64,000 nucleotides of DNA. Source: Bacteroides intestinalis. Its GTDB lineage: Bacteria > Bacteroidota > Bacteroidia > Bacteroidales > Bacteroidaceae. Each line of letters starts with the position of its first letter. Position 1 is the first letter of the stretch. Below, piece after piece: positions 1-9,815 of the stretch. A program made the translations under genes and the position numbers. The notes beneath the pieces were generated by a model. That model was not told where the DNA came from and did not search any database. It saw only the letters and a list, made by a program, of their open reading frames with translations. The DNA is taken from NCBI RefSeq assembly GCF_902364365.1, contig NZ_CABJDN010000006.1:248001-312000 (forward strand). The letters are read 5' to 3'.

Positions 1-1704
1 ATTTTGGCTTATGCAGACACATTGATTAGAAAGTTATATTATGATAGTGCCTTGCAAATTCTTGGTTCTGTTTCACCGGAATCTTTATATACACCGGCTT
101 CACAAGCCAGATATGCTTTGTTATTAACTCAGGCCTACGATAAAAATTATATTCGTCATACTGATGATTCATTGATACGTATAGCTGTGAAATATTACGA
201 TAATTCAAAGAATGAATCGATGTGTGCAAAAGCACATTATTACTGGGGGCGTGTGTGCCAGGATAATAAAGATGTAATTGGAACTGTGCGCGAATTTATG
301 AAAGCATTGCCCATGGCAAACAAAACGCAAGATTATGATCTATTATGCTTATTACAATCTAATTTGGGACACTTATTTTATACACATGGATTGCTTGAAG
401 AAGCCGATTCTGTATATCAACAAGCAGAACGAATGGCGAGTGAACATAAAGATTCGTTGAGATGGGTAGTAAGCCTCATCAAAAGAGCAGATATTTGTAT
501 GGAAAGAGGAGAAGGTTTCTATTTGGAGGCAGAGCGGAAACTGTTGAAAGCTCAAACAATATTGTCTTCTGGCGGTAACACTCCTTTGGTAAAGAAAATG
601 CTATATTCTCTTGCGTCATTATATCAATATATGGGAAGGACGGAAGAAGCGATAGAAACTGTACACAATTTTTTCATCATAGAATCCGATACAGCGAAGT
701 ACTATGCTTCTTTTTTGATAGCTGGAAGTAGTTTTTATAAAGAAGGACAATATGATTCTGCTACCTATTATTTAAAAAAGGCAGTGCAATCCAAATCTTA
801 TTATACAAAATATGGAGCTTATATGAGATTGGCTGATGTGGCTAGAATACAAGGGAGATATTCAGAGGCATTGCAATATGAAGATGCATACATAGTTTAT
901 AAAGATTCTGCAATAAAGGAAGAATATCCTGCTAAGGTTATTGCAACATTAAAAGATATGTTCTATCATCAGTCTGTATATCAATATGAGACTTTCATGT
1001 CTCGCTATAGATTGTATATACTATTATTATCCATAGTTTTATTGATTGCAATCAGCAGCATTGTTTGGCGGCACTTTACAGAACAACATAAAGTTAAATT
1101 ATCATTACTAAATCAGCAAGATATCCAGATAAAAGAAAGTGCACTTGAACAACTTTTACAGGAAAAACGTGATGAAATTAATCTTTTGGAACAATCATGC
1201 GCAGAAAGTGAAGGTGATAGAATTAAACAACTACAAATAAATAGTTGCTTAAATGGACTTTTGGAAGAGGAAAGGCATATTGTTAGTGACTTGAAAGAGC
1301 TATTAGAGCAAAAGGAAGAAGAAATAAAACAGCTGAAAGGTATTAAGTTTAAGAGACTAATAGAAGACACTCCTATTTATCAACGATTACTGTATATAAA
1401 AGATGAAAATGCTAAAAACTCTACTGGTAAAATGAATTTGGAAGAAAAAGATTGGGAGGAGTTATTATTAGAAATAGATTTGGTATCTTTTAATTTCACC
1501 ACACGTTTAGTAGATCGATATGATTCTTTAGTAGATAATGATATCAGATTTTGCTGTCTCATAAAACTTGGATTCAAATTCTCTGAAATAGCACTAATCC
1601 TTGGTTGCAGTGTAGATGCTGTATATAAAAAAGAGAAGTCTATATTACGCAGAATGGATATGGAACATACAATAAAGCTCAAAGAAATATTGAGAAATAT
1701 TTGA
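1..1704 (+). CDS. Membrane-anchored TPR regulator with C-terminal helix-turn-helix (5' partial)
   Basis: The frame is open to the left edge, so the true start lies outside the window. About 335 residues of TPR-like helical repeats come first, then one membrane segment near residues 337-357 (LYILLLSIVLLIAISSIVW). A Glu/Gln/Lys-rich coiled coil of about 100 residues follows. The C-terminal 60 residues look like a LuxR-type helix-turn-helix (FSEIALILGCSVDAVYKKEK). Proteins with this TPR-TM-coiled coil-HTH layout are common regulators in Bacteroides. I infer that the TPR part lies in the periplasm and the HTH in the cytoplasm, and that it may control the same-strand genes that follow. The ligand and targets are unknown. 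Confidence 0.8.
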   Translation: MLAYADTLIRKLYYDSALQILGSVSPESLYTPASQARYALLLTQAYDKNYIRHTDDSLIRIAVKYYDNSKNESMCAKAHYYWGRVCQDNKDVIGTVREFMKALPMANKTQDYDLLCLLQSNLGHLFYTHGLLEEADSVYQQAERMASEHKDSLRWVVSLIKRADICMERGEGFYLEAERKLLKAQTILSSGGNTPLVKKMLYSLASLYQYMGRTEEAIETVHNFFIIESDTAKYYASFLIAGSSFYKEGQYDSATYYLKKAVQSKSYYTKYGAYMRLADVARIQGRYSEALQYEDAYIVYKDSAIKEEYPAKVIATLKDMFYHQSVYQYETFMSRYRLYILLLSIVLLIAISSIVWRHFTEQHKVKLSLLNQQDIQIKESALEQLLQEKRDEINLLEQSCAESEGDRIKQLQINSCLNGLLEEERHIVSDLKELLEQKEEEIKQLKGIKFKRLIEDTPIYQRLLYIKDENAKNSTGKMNLEEKDWEELLLEIDLVSFNFTTRLVDRYDSLVDNDIRFCCLIKLGFKFSEIALILGCSVDAVYKKEKSILRRMDMEHTIKLKEILRNI

Positions 1705-1853
1705 CGGAAAAAGTGGAATAATCATCAGGAGTAATTTAGCAGTTTGTTGATTATTAAATAGTTATATTCTGTGTTCTTATGCATTAACATATCACTCTAA
1801 TATTTTTATAATGAATTTTGCTTGAACTTTGCGGCAAATTAAAAAAATAAGAT

Positions 1854-2261
1854 ATGAAAAATGCAATTCTATTTTTTATCATTCTTGCAACTTTATGTTG
1901 TAATACAGAGATCTATTCTCAAACTTCTCCCGTCGATGACTTTTCTAAGTTTTCTAAACAAGATATACCATTGAAAGGAGATGATACTGATTTTGATGAG
2001 GGCATTGCGCGTACTCCTGTACGACAATCTGCTGCTACTGCTTTTCTTTATGGAAATTGTGTGTATGTTAATTTTGCATGTCCTGTCAATGATGTTAAAA
2101 TTGCTATCATTGATAAAAGTACTGGCAAATACATATATTTTGGGAATCATAATCAACCTGATATAATAATTGATATAAACACGAAAAATAAAGGGGAATA
2201 TCAGATTATGATAAATTCTATATATTTCTTTTTATGGGGAGAATTTAGTATAGACCAATAA
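1854..2261 (+). CDS. Small secreted protein, DUF3244-like
   Basis: A 135-residue protein with an N-terminal signal peptide (hydrophobic stretch ending near YSQ). The mature part is about 110 residues. A single predicted beta-sandwich pattern ends in a tG-x-Y-x-I-type strand (KGEYQIMINSIYF, then GEFSID), which fits the DUF3244 family of small exported Bacteroides proteins with no known activity. It lies 24 bases before the transglutaminase-like lipoprotein gene and about 150 bases after the regulator gene. That suggests it is the first gene of an operon; a weak TAnnTTTG-like element (GAACTTTG, near 1822) lies upstream. The family call rests on pattern memory. Confidence 0.7.
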   Translation: MKNAILFFIILATLCCNTEIYSQTSPVDDFSKFSKQDIPLKGDDTDFDEGIARTPVRQSAATAFLYGNCVYVNFACPVNDVKIAIIDKSTGKYIYFGNHNQPDIIIDINTKNKGEYQIMINSIYFFLWGEFSIDQ

Positions 2262-2285
2262 TATTCTGAAATAAATTTCCATATC

Positions 2286-4454
2286 ATGAAATTAATACGT
2301 TTATGGGGCATATTGTTATTTGTCCTAACATCTTGTAATTTCCGTTCGTCAGATTTGGAAGAAGCACTGGTATTAGCAGGTAATAATCGGCCTGAACTTG
2401 AAGCTGTTCTTAATCATTTTAGAGACCGAGGTAAAGTGGCTTATGAATCAGCATGTTTTCTAATAACCAATATGCAATACCACGAAAGTAAAGATGAAAT
2501 TGTATTAGACAGTTTGTATAATAGCTATTTCATACATACAGATTCTCTTTATAGAGGTATTTTTAGCAAAATACCTCTAAACGAACAGAAAGAATATAAG
2601 GGACGAGAATATGATTCTTTGCGTTTGACTTTAGGTGAAATTTTTAATACATTGCCAGCTCCACAAATTAAGTCAGGTGTTCACCTTTCTGATTTGCAAA
2701 CTGTTAAGTCGAACTTTTTAATAGATAATATTGAGGAGGCGATTAAAATTTGGGAGGCAAATGAATATGACTATCGAAAAGATTTTGATTTTTTTAAAGA
2801 GTTCATTCTTCCGTATCGAACAACGAATGAGTATCTAGCGCATAAACGTAGTGAAATACGTAAAATGTACGAGAGTTTATTAGTGGACACTGCTTCTATC
2901 CGTACACAAATTGAACACTATAAAATTTATGTAGATAAATGTAGATGGATAAATCATCATACAAAACCTAAAGGACATTTAGGTATCTATGATCTGTTTG
3001 TGCCAAAATTTAAAATGGATTGTCATAATATGACAAATTGGAGTTGTAATGTTCTTCGTGCTTGCGGCATTCCAACGATATACGAATTTACCCCTAAATG
3101 GACCGATCGGGATAATCGACATTTTTGGTGTGTTTCTCCTGACTCCATTGGCATATTACAACCTTATACCGCACCAGATAATAATATCAGAGAAGATTGG
3201 GAAAGTGATATTAAATATGCAGGAAAGGTATACCGTAAGACCTATGGAGCACAAAAAAACACTCCTTACTTTTGGGCTGATGAAGATGAATTTATTCCAG
3301 AAAGTTTTAAGACTCCACTACTTAGTGATCAAACATTCAGATATCATCAGACAATAACTTTACGATTACCCTTTAAGGTAGATAGCCATAATAACATAGC
3401 TTATTTAGCGATGTTTACTGTCGATAATAAATTAGTTCCGGTAGGTTGGGGGAAAATAGATCATTCAAAACATGAGATTATCTTCGAACAAGTTCCTTTA
3501 AATACTTTATTTTTTCCGGTTTGTTATGATGCAGACAATATGCTACCTATAGCTGAACCATTTATCATTTATTCATCCTCAATATCAAAAGATATACCTG
3601 AACCTTTAACAACGAATGAATTACCTCGGAATGTAGTAGATGTGTCTGTAATTGATGGAAAACTATCATTTAACAAACAGAGAAGATGGTCTGATTTAAA
3701 GTATTTGACATTGAATTGTGATACTTCTCAAAAAATCAGGATGCATTTGCTACGCAAGTATCCACAAAAAAGAAGAATGAAAACTTTTTATGAAAAATTG
3801 AATGGCGCTTGCCTACTGGGAGGTAATCAAGAGCGAGGGGAATATGATACACTTTGCACCATAAAGGAGATGCCTGTACCTTATTTACAAGAAATTGCTT
3901 TTGAGAATTGTAAGCAATATCGCTATTATCGCTTTTGCACTTCCAATAGTGAACCTGTAAATATTGCACATATGGAGTTTCTTGGAAATTATTCTCCAAA
4001 TCATAATTGTACAATTCCTACGGCTTTGCCTGTTTTCTCAGAAGAAGAATTGGTACGGCAAAAATCATGTCAACTCTATCGTATAAATGGAGTTCCGATA
4101 CGGACAGGCAGTAAACCCGAATATGCTTTTGATAATAATTATAATACGTATGTCGGCGCAGCAAGTATTGGCATGGATTTTAAAACGCCTGTACAAATAA
4201 CAAGTATTCGTTTTGTGCCTCGCAATGCCAATAACATGATTGTTCCCGGTAATAGTTATATGCTTCTTTATTACGATGGTGAATGGAAAGAACATAAAGT
4301 ATTACGGGCAGAACATCAATATTTGGATTTTGAAAATGTTCCTGTAGCTACCTTGTATTGGCTGCGGAATTTAACAGAAGGCAAAGAGGAACTTCCTTTC
4401 TTCTATATTAATGAAAAACAATATTTTTTGCATATCGATACTGTATTATTGTAG
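2286..4454 (+). CDS. Transglutaminase-like lipoprotein with C-terminal discoidin-like domain
   Basis: 722 residues. The N-terminus carries a lipobox (VLTSC, Cys at about 17), so it should be a lipoprotein. A transglutaminase/papain-like core lies near residues 240-290: candidate Cys in KMDCHNMTNW followed by LRACGIPT, and candidate His in RHFW, the usual Cys-then-H-x-W spacing of the fold. The last 110 residues (SKPEYAFDNNYNTYVG through YFLHID) resemble an F5/8-type C (discoidin) binding domain. Such proteins may cleave or crosslink peptides or glycan-linked amides at the surface, but the substrate is unknown. It ends 10 bases before the O-antigen-ligase-like gene, so co-transcription is likely. 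Confidence 0.75.
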   Translation: MKLIRLWGILLFVLTSCNFRSSDLEEALVLAGNNRPELEAVLNHFRDRGKVAYESACFLITNMQYHESKDEIVLDSLYNSYFIHTDSLYRGIFSKIPLNEQKEYKGREYDSLRLTLGEIFNTLPAPQIKSGVHLSDLQTVKSNFLIDNIEEAIKIWEANEYDYRKDFDFFKEFILPYRTTNEYLAHKRSEIRKMYESLLVDTASIRTQIEHYKIYVDKCRWINHHTKPKGHLGIYDLFVPKFKMDCHNMTNWSCNVLRACGIPTIYEFTPKWTDRDNRHFWCVSPDSIGILQPYTAPDNNIREDWESDIKYAGKVYRKTYGAQKNTPYFWADEDEFIPESFKTPLLSDQTFRYHQTITLRLPFKVDSHNNIAYLAMFTVDNKLVPVGWGKIDHSKHEIIFEQVPLNTLFFPVCYDADNMLPIAEPFIIYSSSISKDIPEPLTTNELPRNVVDVSVIDGKLSFNKQRRWSDLKYLTLNCDTSQKIRMHLLRKYPQKRRMKTFYEKLNGACLLGGNQERGEYDTLCTIKEMPVPYLQEIAFENCKQYRYYRFCTSNSEPVNIAHMEFLGNYSPNHNCTIPTALPVFSEEELVRQKSCQLYRINGVPIRTGSKPEYAFDNNYNTYVGAASIGMDFKTPVQITSIRFVPRNANNMIVPGNSYMLLYYDGEWKEHKVLRAEHQYLDFENVPVATLYWLRNLTEGKEELPFFYINEKQYFLHIDTVLL

Positions 4455-4464
4455 TTAATATAAA

Positions 4465-6219
4465 ATGAAAAGCAAAATAAATTACTTAATTTCATTGTTA
4501 TTAGGTTTACTAATAATTATGTCTGTAGCTGGTATACCAGTCGAGGTATTCAACCATCCTAAAACATTTGCAGTTTTTGGAATGGCTGGAATATCTCTTA
4601 TAATAAGCTTTTTATGTTTTATTGCACCTCAAAAAGATATCAAATTTTCTAGATTGAATATATTTTGCTTCTTATTCTTGTTACTTTATGTAATAGACTT
4701 TTCACATCTGAATACTATATGGAACATAGGATATTTATGCTTATTGTCTTTATTTATTGCTAGTCATTTGCTGCAGCAAATACATTATATTATTATCTTT
4801 AAAAGTTTGCTGGGTACTGCTGTTTTACTTACGATATGGGGATATTTGCAATATTTTGAATATATCCCTTCTAATAGTGAATATTTTCGCATAACAGGTC
4901 CATTTCATAATCCGGCAGTTTTTGCTATTATACTAAGCCTGTTGTTGAGTATAGCTCTAAACAGTATTATACTGTTTTATAGATCACTGATAAATCATAA
5001 ATTCTTTCTGGTATTCATAATTACAGTTGTTCTATTTTGTATCCCTCTTTTAATATTAACCTATGCTCGTGCTGCCTATTTAGCACTGTTTGTATCTGTC
5101 TTATATTGTTTTTATCTAAAATTGAGGAATAATGGGAAGGGAAGAAAGATAAAGCTATACTATTCAGCAGGGGTATTATTTGTAATTTTGATTTCTATCG
5201 GAATGCTATACAAACTAAAGCCACAGTCGGCTAATGGACGCTTTCTGGTATGGAAGATAAGTTGTAGAATGATACAGGATAAACCCTTAACAGGATTTGG
5301 AAAAGGTGGTTTTGCTGCAAACTATCTATATTATCAAGCGGACTACATGAAATCATTTGCGTCTCCTGAAGAACGAAGATTGGCAGGAAGTACTCATCTT
5401 GCTTTTAATGAGCCATTGCGTATAACTGTGGAATATGGGCTTATTGGATTAATTATCTATTCCTCTTTTATTATTTGGATACTTTTTTTATCTACCAACC
5501 GGACTACTGTTTGTGTTTTGTTCAAAGCTTTTCTTGCAGGAATAGTAATCTGGGGTATGTTTGGATATCCAGATCAAGTATTTTCTATACAAGCTTTATG
5601 GATTATTGCTATAGCTTGCTATTTAAATAAAAACTTTAGAACTACATATGAGTTCTCGGGTACAAATAGGCTACTTTCTAAAATTGTAATAATAGTAATA
5701 TGTGGTACAAGTAGTTTTTTAGGTATGAAACTTTGGAATAAATGGACTTCCTATCATGAATTATACACTTGCTTAGACTCTCAAAGTTTTCAATCTATTT
5801 CTCAAGATTCTAACATTTTTGTTCGGTTACAAGAAGAAATGATTGACGATATTAATTTCGCTTACCTCTATTGTCAATTAACAAAAATGAGACATCAAGA
5901 GATTGAATTTTTGCGCATATCAGATTATTTGGAAAGGAGCTTTCCTACACCGGGATTATTACTTATGAAAGGAGATTATTTTAAAAAAAAGAGCCGCTGG
6001 AAAGAAGCTGAAGAAGCTTATAAATTAGCATCGGATATGATGCCTTCCCTACAACTGCCTCGTGGGAAATTGGCTTTTTTATACAATGAAACTGGTAGAA
6101 AAGAAGAAGCAGTAGCAATAGCCCACGACATACTTACTGAAGATGTAAAAGTTTACAGCTTTAGTACCTTCGATTTGCATCGTGATTTAAGAAGAATCTT
6201 CGAAGATGAACTAAAATAA
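4465..6219 (+). CDS. O-antigen ligase (Wzy_C/PglL) superfamily membrane protein with C-terminal TPRs
   Basis: 584 residues with about ten or more hydrophobic segments over residues 1-400. The ligase-family signature lies near residues 256-330: GRFLVWKISCRMIQDKPLTG, then GFGKGGF, then a periplasmic loop and STHLAFNEPLRITVEYGLIG. The C-terminal 120 residues carry TPR-like helices (RWKEAEEAYKLASDMMP). The superfamily includes lipid-A-core O-antigen ligases, polymerases and protein O-oligosaccharyltransferases, which move a glycan from undecaprenyl carrier. Which acceptor is used here is not visible. Its position among exported proteins, rather than in an O-antigen gene cluster, is unusual and fits a dedicated acceptor (inference). 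Confidence 0.8.
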   Translation: MKSKINYLISLLLGLLIIMSVAGIPVEVFNHPKTFAVFGMAGISLIISFLCFIAPQKDIKFSRLNIFCFLFLLLYVIDFSHLNTIWNIGYLCLLSLFIASHLLQQIHYIIIFKSLLGTAVLLTIWGYLQYFEYIPSNSEYFRITGPFHNPAVFAIILSLLLSIALNSIILFYRSLINHKFFLVFIITVVLFCIPLLILTYARAAYLALFVSVLYCFYLKLRNNGKGRKIKLYYSAGVLFVILISIGMLYKLKPQSANGRFLVWKISCRMIQDKPLTGFGKGGFAANYLYYQADYMKSFASPEERRLAGSTHLAFNEPLRITVEYGLIGLIIYSSFIIWILFLSTNRTTVCVLFKAFLAGIVIWGMFGYPDQVFSIQALWIIAIACYLNKNFRTTYEFSGTNRLLSKIVIIVICGTSSFLGMKLWNKWTSYHELYTCLDSQSFQSISQDSNIFVRLQEEMIDDINFAYLYCQLTKMRHQEIEFLRISDYLERSFPTPGLLLMKGDYFKKKSRWKEAEEAYKLASDMMPSLQLPRGKLAFLYNETGRKEEAVAIAHDILTEDVKVYSFSTFDLHRDLRRIFEDELK

Positions 6220-6243
6220 TTGTTTAATGAAAAAAGAAAAAGC

Positions 6244-7803
6244 ATGAAAAACATTGGAAAATGTAAAAAATGGCGTATTTTAGCATGTATAGGAATACTT
6301 TGCATGCTATTTGCCTGCGCTGATCACATGTTGCAGGATGATGAAAGGTCCACAACAAGACGTTCGAAAAATAAAAATAGAGAACTCACATCAGTAGCAG
6401 CTAAAGAGTGGTTTGAAAGTAATTATGCTCCAGTTGTAACGACACGTACTTCAGGTGGAGAAGGAAAAGAACTGGCTATAAAACCATATTGGGATAAAGC
6501 CAAAGAAAGTAATAGGGGACGTTTTGAAATTGTTGAAACTCCTACTTTAAGTAAAGGAATGCATATAATCCTTGATGAGGAAACTGCAAAGCATTGGTAA
6601 CCAGGTATGAAAGCTGATTATATCCGTAATACAACAAAAATGGTTGTATTGAAAGATTTGGTAACTAATAAAACTCGAAGTTTCATTATGGTATTTGTAG
6701 GATCGTATGATTATTTGACGCGTAGTCGGAATATGGGAAGAAACAGCTATCTCTATAGAGAACCCGATTATGATGGAATGGTACTGTATTACGCGATAAA
6801 TGGTACCTTTATCAATGGTTGGAGATACTCTAATGGAAAACTTGTGGGCTATATTTCACCTTCATATAATGAACAAGGTGAATCTTCAGTCCAGACTCGT
6901 GGTTATCAAGATTGTCATGATGTATATACAACAGAATATAGGCAGGATTGCCACGATGAATATGAGCTTGTTGGAGGTGATATGGAAACTGGCTTAATAT
7001 ATGATATTGTAAAATATTGTGATTATATACCTTATACAACATCTTATCAAGATTGTCATTATGTTGAAGATAGTACAAGTGATAATGATGATGATGACAA
7101 CTGGTGGAATAATCCTTATCCTCCGGGAGGAGCAGGTAATGAAACTTATCCGGTTAAACCTGGGAGCAATAATACTCCAAAAGCTAAAAAGATTTTTCGC
7201 AATTCGAATATGACTGAGGCTAACTGGAAAGTTTTGGAGAAAATGCTTGATAAGATTTTAGCTGACTGCATGGGGGAAGCATTGTATAATGGCTTGGCAA
7301 GTTTTCTTAATGGTCAGACTTTAACTATTCAGTTTAGTAATGGGTCAGACGGCTTATTTAGTGGGAATGGGTCAACGGCGGGTATTACCCTTGGTAGCCA
7401 AATGGAAAGTAACCAGCTATTCCATGAAATGATGCATGCTTACAGGGCTTATCAGGAGACACTTTCTTCTTATAAAGGTTCTAATATGAACGGAGAAATA
7501 GAAGCATGGTATGCACAGTATCTTTATACAAGCAGATTACCGGAATATCCAGGAAGCAAATGGGAAAAAAGAGATAATACTGATCCACGGCGAATTGCAA
7601 TTAAAAATTTGACGAATATAGTTGATCATAAAGGAAATATACGGTCCGGAAAGAGTGTTGGAGAATTGGAACTTGAAATTGCAAATAGGGTGGTACCTAC
7701 TTTTCATGAGAACTATTATCCAGCGGATAAATATCCCTTTGATTATGATAGACCAGGATTGGAAAATTTTACGAATTTAAAGAAACTAACAATAAATTGC
7801 TAA
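6244..7803 (+). pseudogene. HExxH metalloprotease-like lipoprotein, split by an in-frame TAA
   Basis: One reading frame from ATG 6244 to stop 7801-7803 (519 codons) is broken only by TAA at 6598-6600 (codon 119). Both halves are clearly coding and continuous in meaning: the upstream half ends ETAKHW, the downstream half resumes PGMKADYIRNTTK. The N-terminus is a lipoprotein signal (MLFAC). Downstream come three QDCH-containing repeats around 6900-7065, an Asn/Asp-rich linker, then HEMMH (codon starting 7423) followed by a Glu-rich helix (GEIEAWYAQYLY), which suggests a zinc metallopeptidase fold. TAA is one transition from CAA. A restart at ATG 6607 would lack the export signal. It may be a true pseudogene, a strain-specific mutation or a sequencing error. 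Confidence 0.7.
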
Positions 7804-8342
7804 TGAAAACTTTAATTATTTTTATCAGTATACTGTTCAGTGCTACATATATGTATGCACAGACGAATTATTATACCACTACTAAAACTTTCAATCAAGA
7901 TGGCTATATTTATCAGTGTGATGTACGAGCCTCTGGGTTTGTTACACTTTATAATAAAAGCAATAAATGGATTAAAGTTTATCCTGTTTATAAAAGTACA
8001 GGTGAATCTTTTGCACAAACAGATGCAGGCATTGAACTGTTTGAAGATGACAATTGGACCAGTTCTAAATGTAAATCTATTGTAAATGCTGCATTCTCTG
8101 ATAGTGAAAAACAGAAGGTAAAAGGGCATGATTTTTATATAATTATGTATATAAATTCAAGTACAGGTAGAGTTGATGAAGTAAGTTTTGAGTTTCATAA
8201 GTCCGATCCTTTTGCGGAAATTCCTATTTCTGTTTATCGTAAGATTGAAATAGAGCTTAAGAAAGATATATGGTTCACTCTTACTACAGAGGGAAAAATG
8301 CTGAGTTATATATTTTATTGGTGGGCACAAGAGCCGAAATAA
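7803..8342 (+). CDS. Secreted protein of unknown function
   Basis: The start ATG at 7803 overlaps the previous stop (TAATG), which implies translational coupling. An alternative ATG lies two codons earlier, at 7797. The product is 179 residues with a clear signal peptide (MKTLIIFISILFSATYMYAQ). The mature domain is rich in Tyr, Phe and Lys with alternating polar and hydrophobic residues, which suggests beta structure. I do not recognise a family. Its tight coupling to the metalloprotease-like gene suggests a partner, inhibitor or substrate, but this is only a guess from position. Confidence 0.7.
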   Translation: MKTLIIFISILFSATYMYAQTNYYTTTKTFNQDGYIYQCDVRASGFVTLYNKSNKWIKVYPVYKSTGESFAQTDAGIELFEDDNWTSSKCKSIVNAAFSDSEKQKVKGHDFYIIMYINSSTGRVDEVSFEFHKSDPFAEIPISVYRKIEIELKKDIWFTLTTEGKMLSYIFYWWAQEPK

Positions 8343-8420
8343 GATTTTGTTCTATATGGCTTTTAGTAATGATAAGTAGCAAATAATCACAAATGAGAAC
8401 ATGACTTCATTGTAACTATT

Positions 8421-9740
8421 ATGAATCGATACTTTCTCTTTTTAATTTTTACTTTATTGCCTTTATTATCTTATGCTCAGCATACTATAGATGGCAAACT
8501 TACAGACGAAAAACATTTGCCTCTGCCCGATATTCATATACTACTTTATCATTCGACGGATACTATTAATTCTTTAGCAATTACTGTTAGTGATTCATTG
8601 GGATGTTTCTTATATGAAGCAATCTCTAATGGGGAATATATATTAAAGTTTAGGGCTATCGGAATGATAACCAAAATAATTCCCTTGCCTATAAATAATA
8701 CTGATGTTCATTTAGGCGAAATACAACTACAAACGAATAACTATGTATTGAATGAGGTGAACGTGGAAGCTAAGATTCCGGAATGGACTATTATATATAA
8801 ACCAACAATAATATATGGAGCTGAAATAAGTTGGGTAGGTGATGACAAGCTTATTCCTGCCTATATAACAGATGAGACAAATTATAAAATGGGTAGTTTT
8901 GAAGGATGTTGGCAATGGAAATCAGTAGATTGTGACACCATTTTTACAGTAGAATTAGTTGAAGTAGAAAGAGTTAATTCGGATATGAGGTCACATCCTG
9001 TAGAGAGTGAAAAACGAAAGTATTCCAAGAAAATTACAAAAATGATATTTAATCAATTAGTTGGTCGTTATGAATATCAAGTCGGTGATTCAATTCTTTT
9101 TTCCAGTATGCATATTCCTATAAAGATGAGAGAAGCTTTCTCTCATAGCATCAATTACAAACAAAGAGGATTTTTATTTAGCGATCGTGGCGACTTGATG
9201 AAGTCTGATAAATATGTTTATCTCCGGCAAGCGCATAATCCGTTTGGTAAACATCGTGCTTTTATCACATTTACTTTTCTAAATGCAGAGCAAAATATGG
9301 CATTATGGGAGATGGATGTTTTGAAATCCAGTAAAGAGCACAATCGTCTGGTAATCCGAAAAGCTGTAAAAGGCGATTTCGTCTTACCCAATAATGTCGT
9401 CATGCATCGAATAGAGAAAGTAACTTTGCCGGATGAACGCACTACTGCACGCATTGTCACGGCTTTGGCTGAGAAGTTTGAACTTCATTATTTGATTAAG
9501 AATAAATTTACTTCAAATAATGACTATTCTATTTTTAAGGCTGTAACCAGGGAGGAAGCAGATAAGTTATCATCCACCCAGGTTTTAGAAATAGTCCGAA
9601 TAGAATTGAAAGAATCAGGAGCATATGTATATGCCAAAAACTATGCAGATAAGCAGACTAAAGTATTCATAAAAATCAAATTCCAAAGGAAGCACAAAAA
9701 ATGGGTCTTCAAGGAAGTTACAACAGATTATCTAAAGTAA
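8421..9740 (+). CDS. Exported protein with N-terminal carboxypeptidase-regulatory-like domain
   Basis: 439 residues. A signal peptide (ends SYAQ) is followed by a carboxypeptidase-regulatory-like beta-sandwich at about residues 20-110 (HTIDGKLTDEKHLPLPDIHI through EIQLQTNNYVLNEVNVEA). This module normally precedes a TonB plug or outer-membrane barrel. Here the remaining 320 residues contain no plug or barrel pattern that I can see and match nothing I recognise. It is Lys- and Glu-rich near the end, so it may be a periplasmic or surface-attached protein. It lies 78 bases after the preceding gene, in the same AT-rich block. Confidence 0.65.
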   Translation: MNRYFLFLIFTLLPLLSYAQHTIDGKLTDEKHLPLPDIHILLYHSTDTINSLAITVSDSLGCFLYEAISNGEYILKFRAIGMITKIIPLPINNTDVHLGEIQLQTNNYVLNEVNVEAKIPEWTIIYKPTIIYGAEISWVGDDKLIPAYITDETNYKMGSFEGCWQWKSVDCDTIFTVELVEVERVNSDMRSHPVESEKRKYSKKITKMIFNQLVGRYEYQVGDSILFSSMHIPIKMREAFSHSINYKQRGFLFSDRGDLMKSDKYVYLRQAHNPFGKHRAFITFTFLNAEQNMALWEMDVLKSSKEHNRLVIRKAVKGDFVLPNNVVMHRIEKVTLPDERTTARIVTALAEKFELHYLIKNKFTSNNDYSIFKAVTREEADKLSSTQVLEIVRIELKESGAYVYAKNYADKQTKVFIKIKFQRKHKKWVFKEVTTDYLK

Positions 9741-9815
9741 AAAAATCCTTTCGATTGATTTTGTAATTTTACGGAAATTCTTTCAAAAGGAGTATAATGT
9801 AAATAAACTATATAT

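Noticed and set aside
6220..6243. Upstream TTG start for the lipoprotein-like frame
   Set aside because: ATG 6244 gives a proper lipoprotein signal; the upstream extension adds only charged residues.
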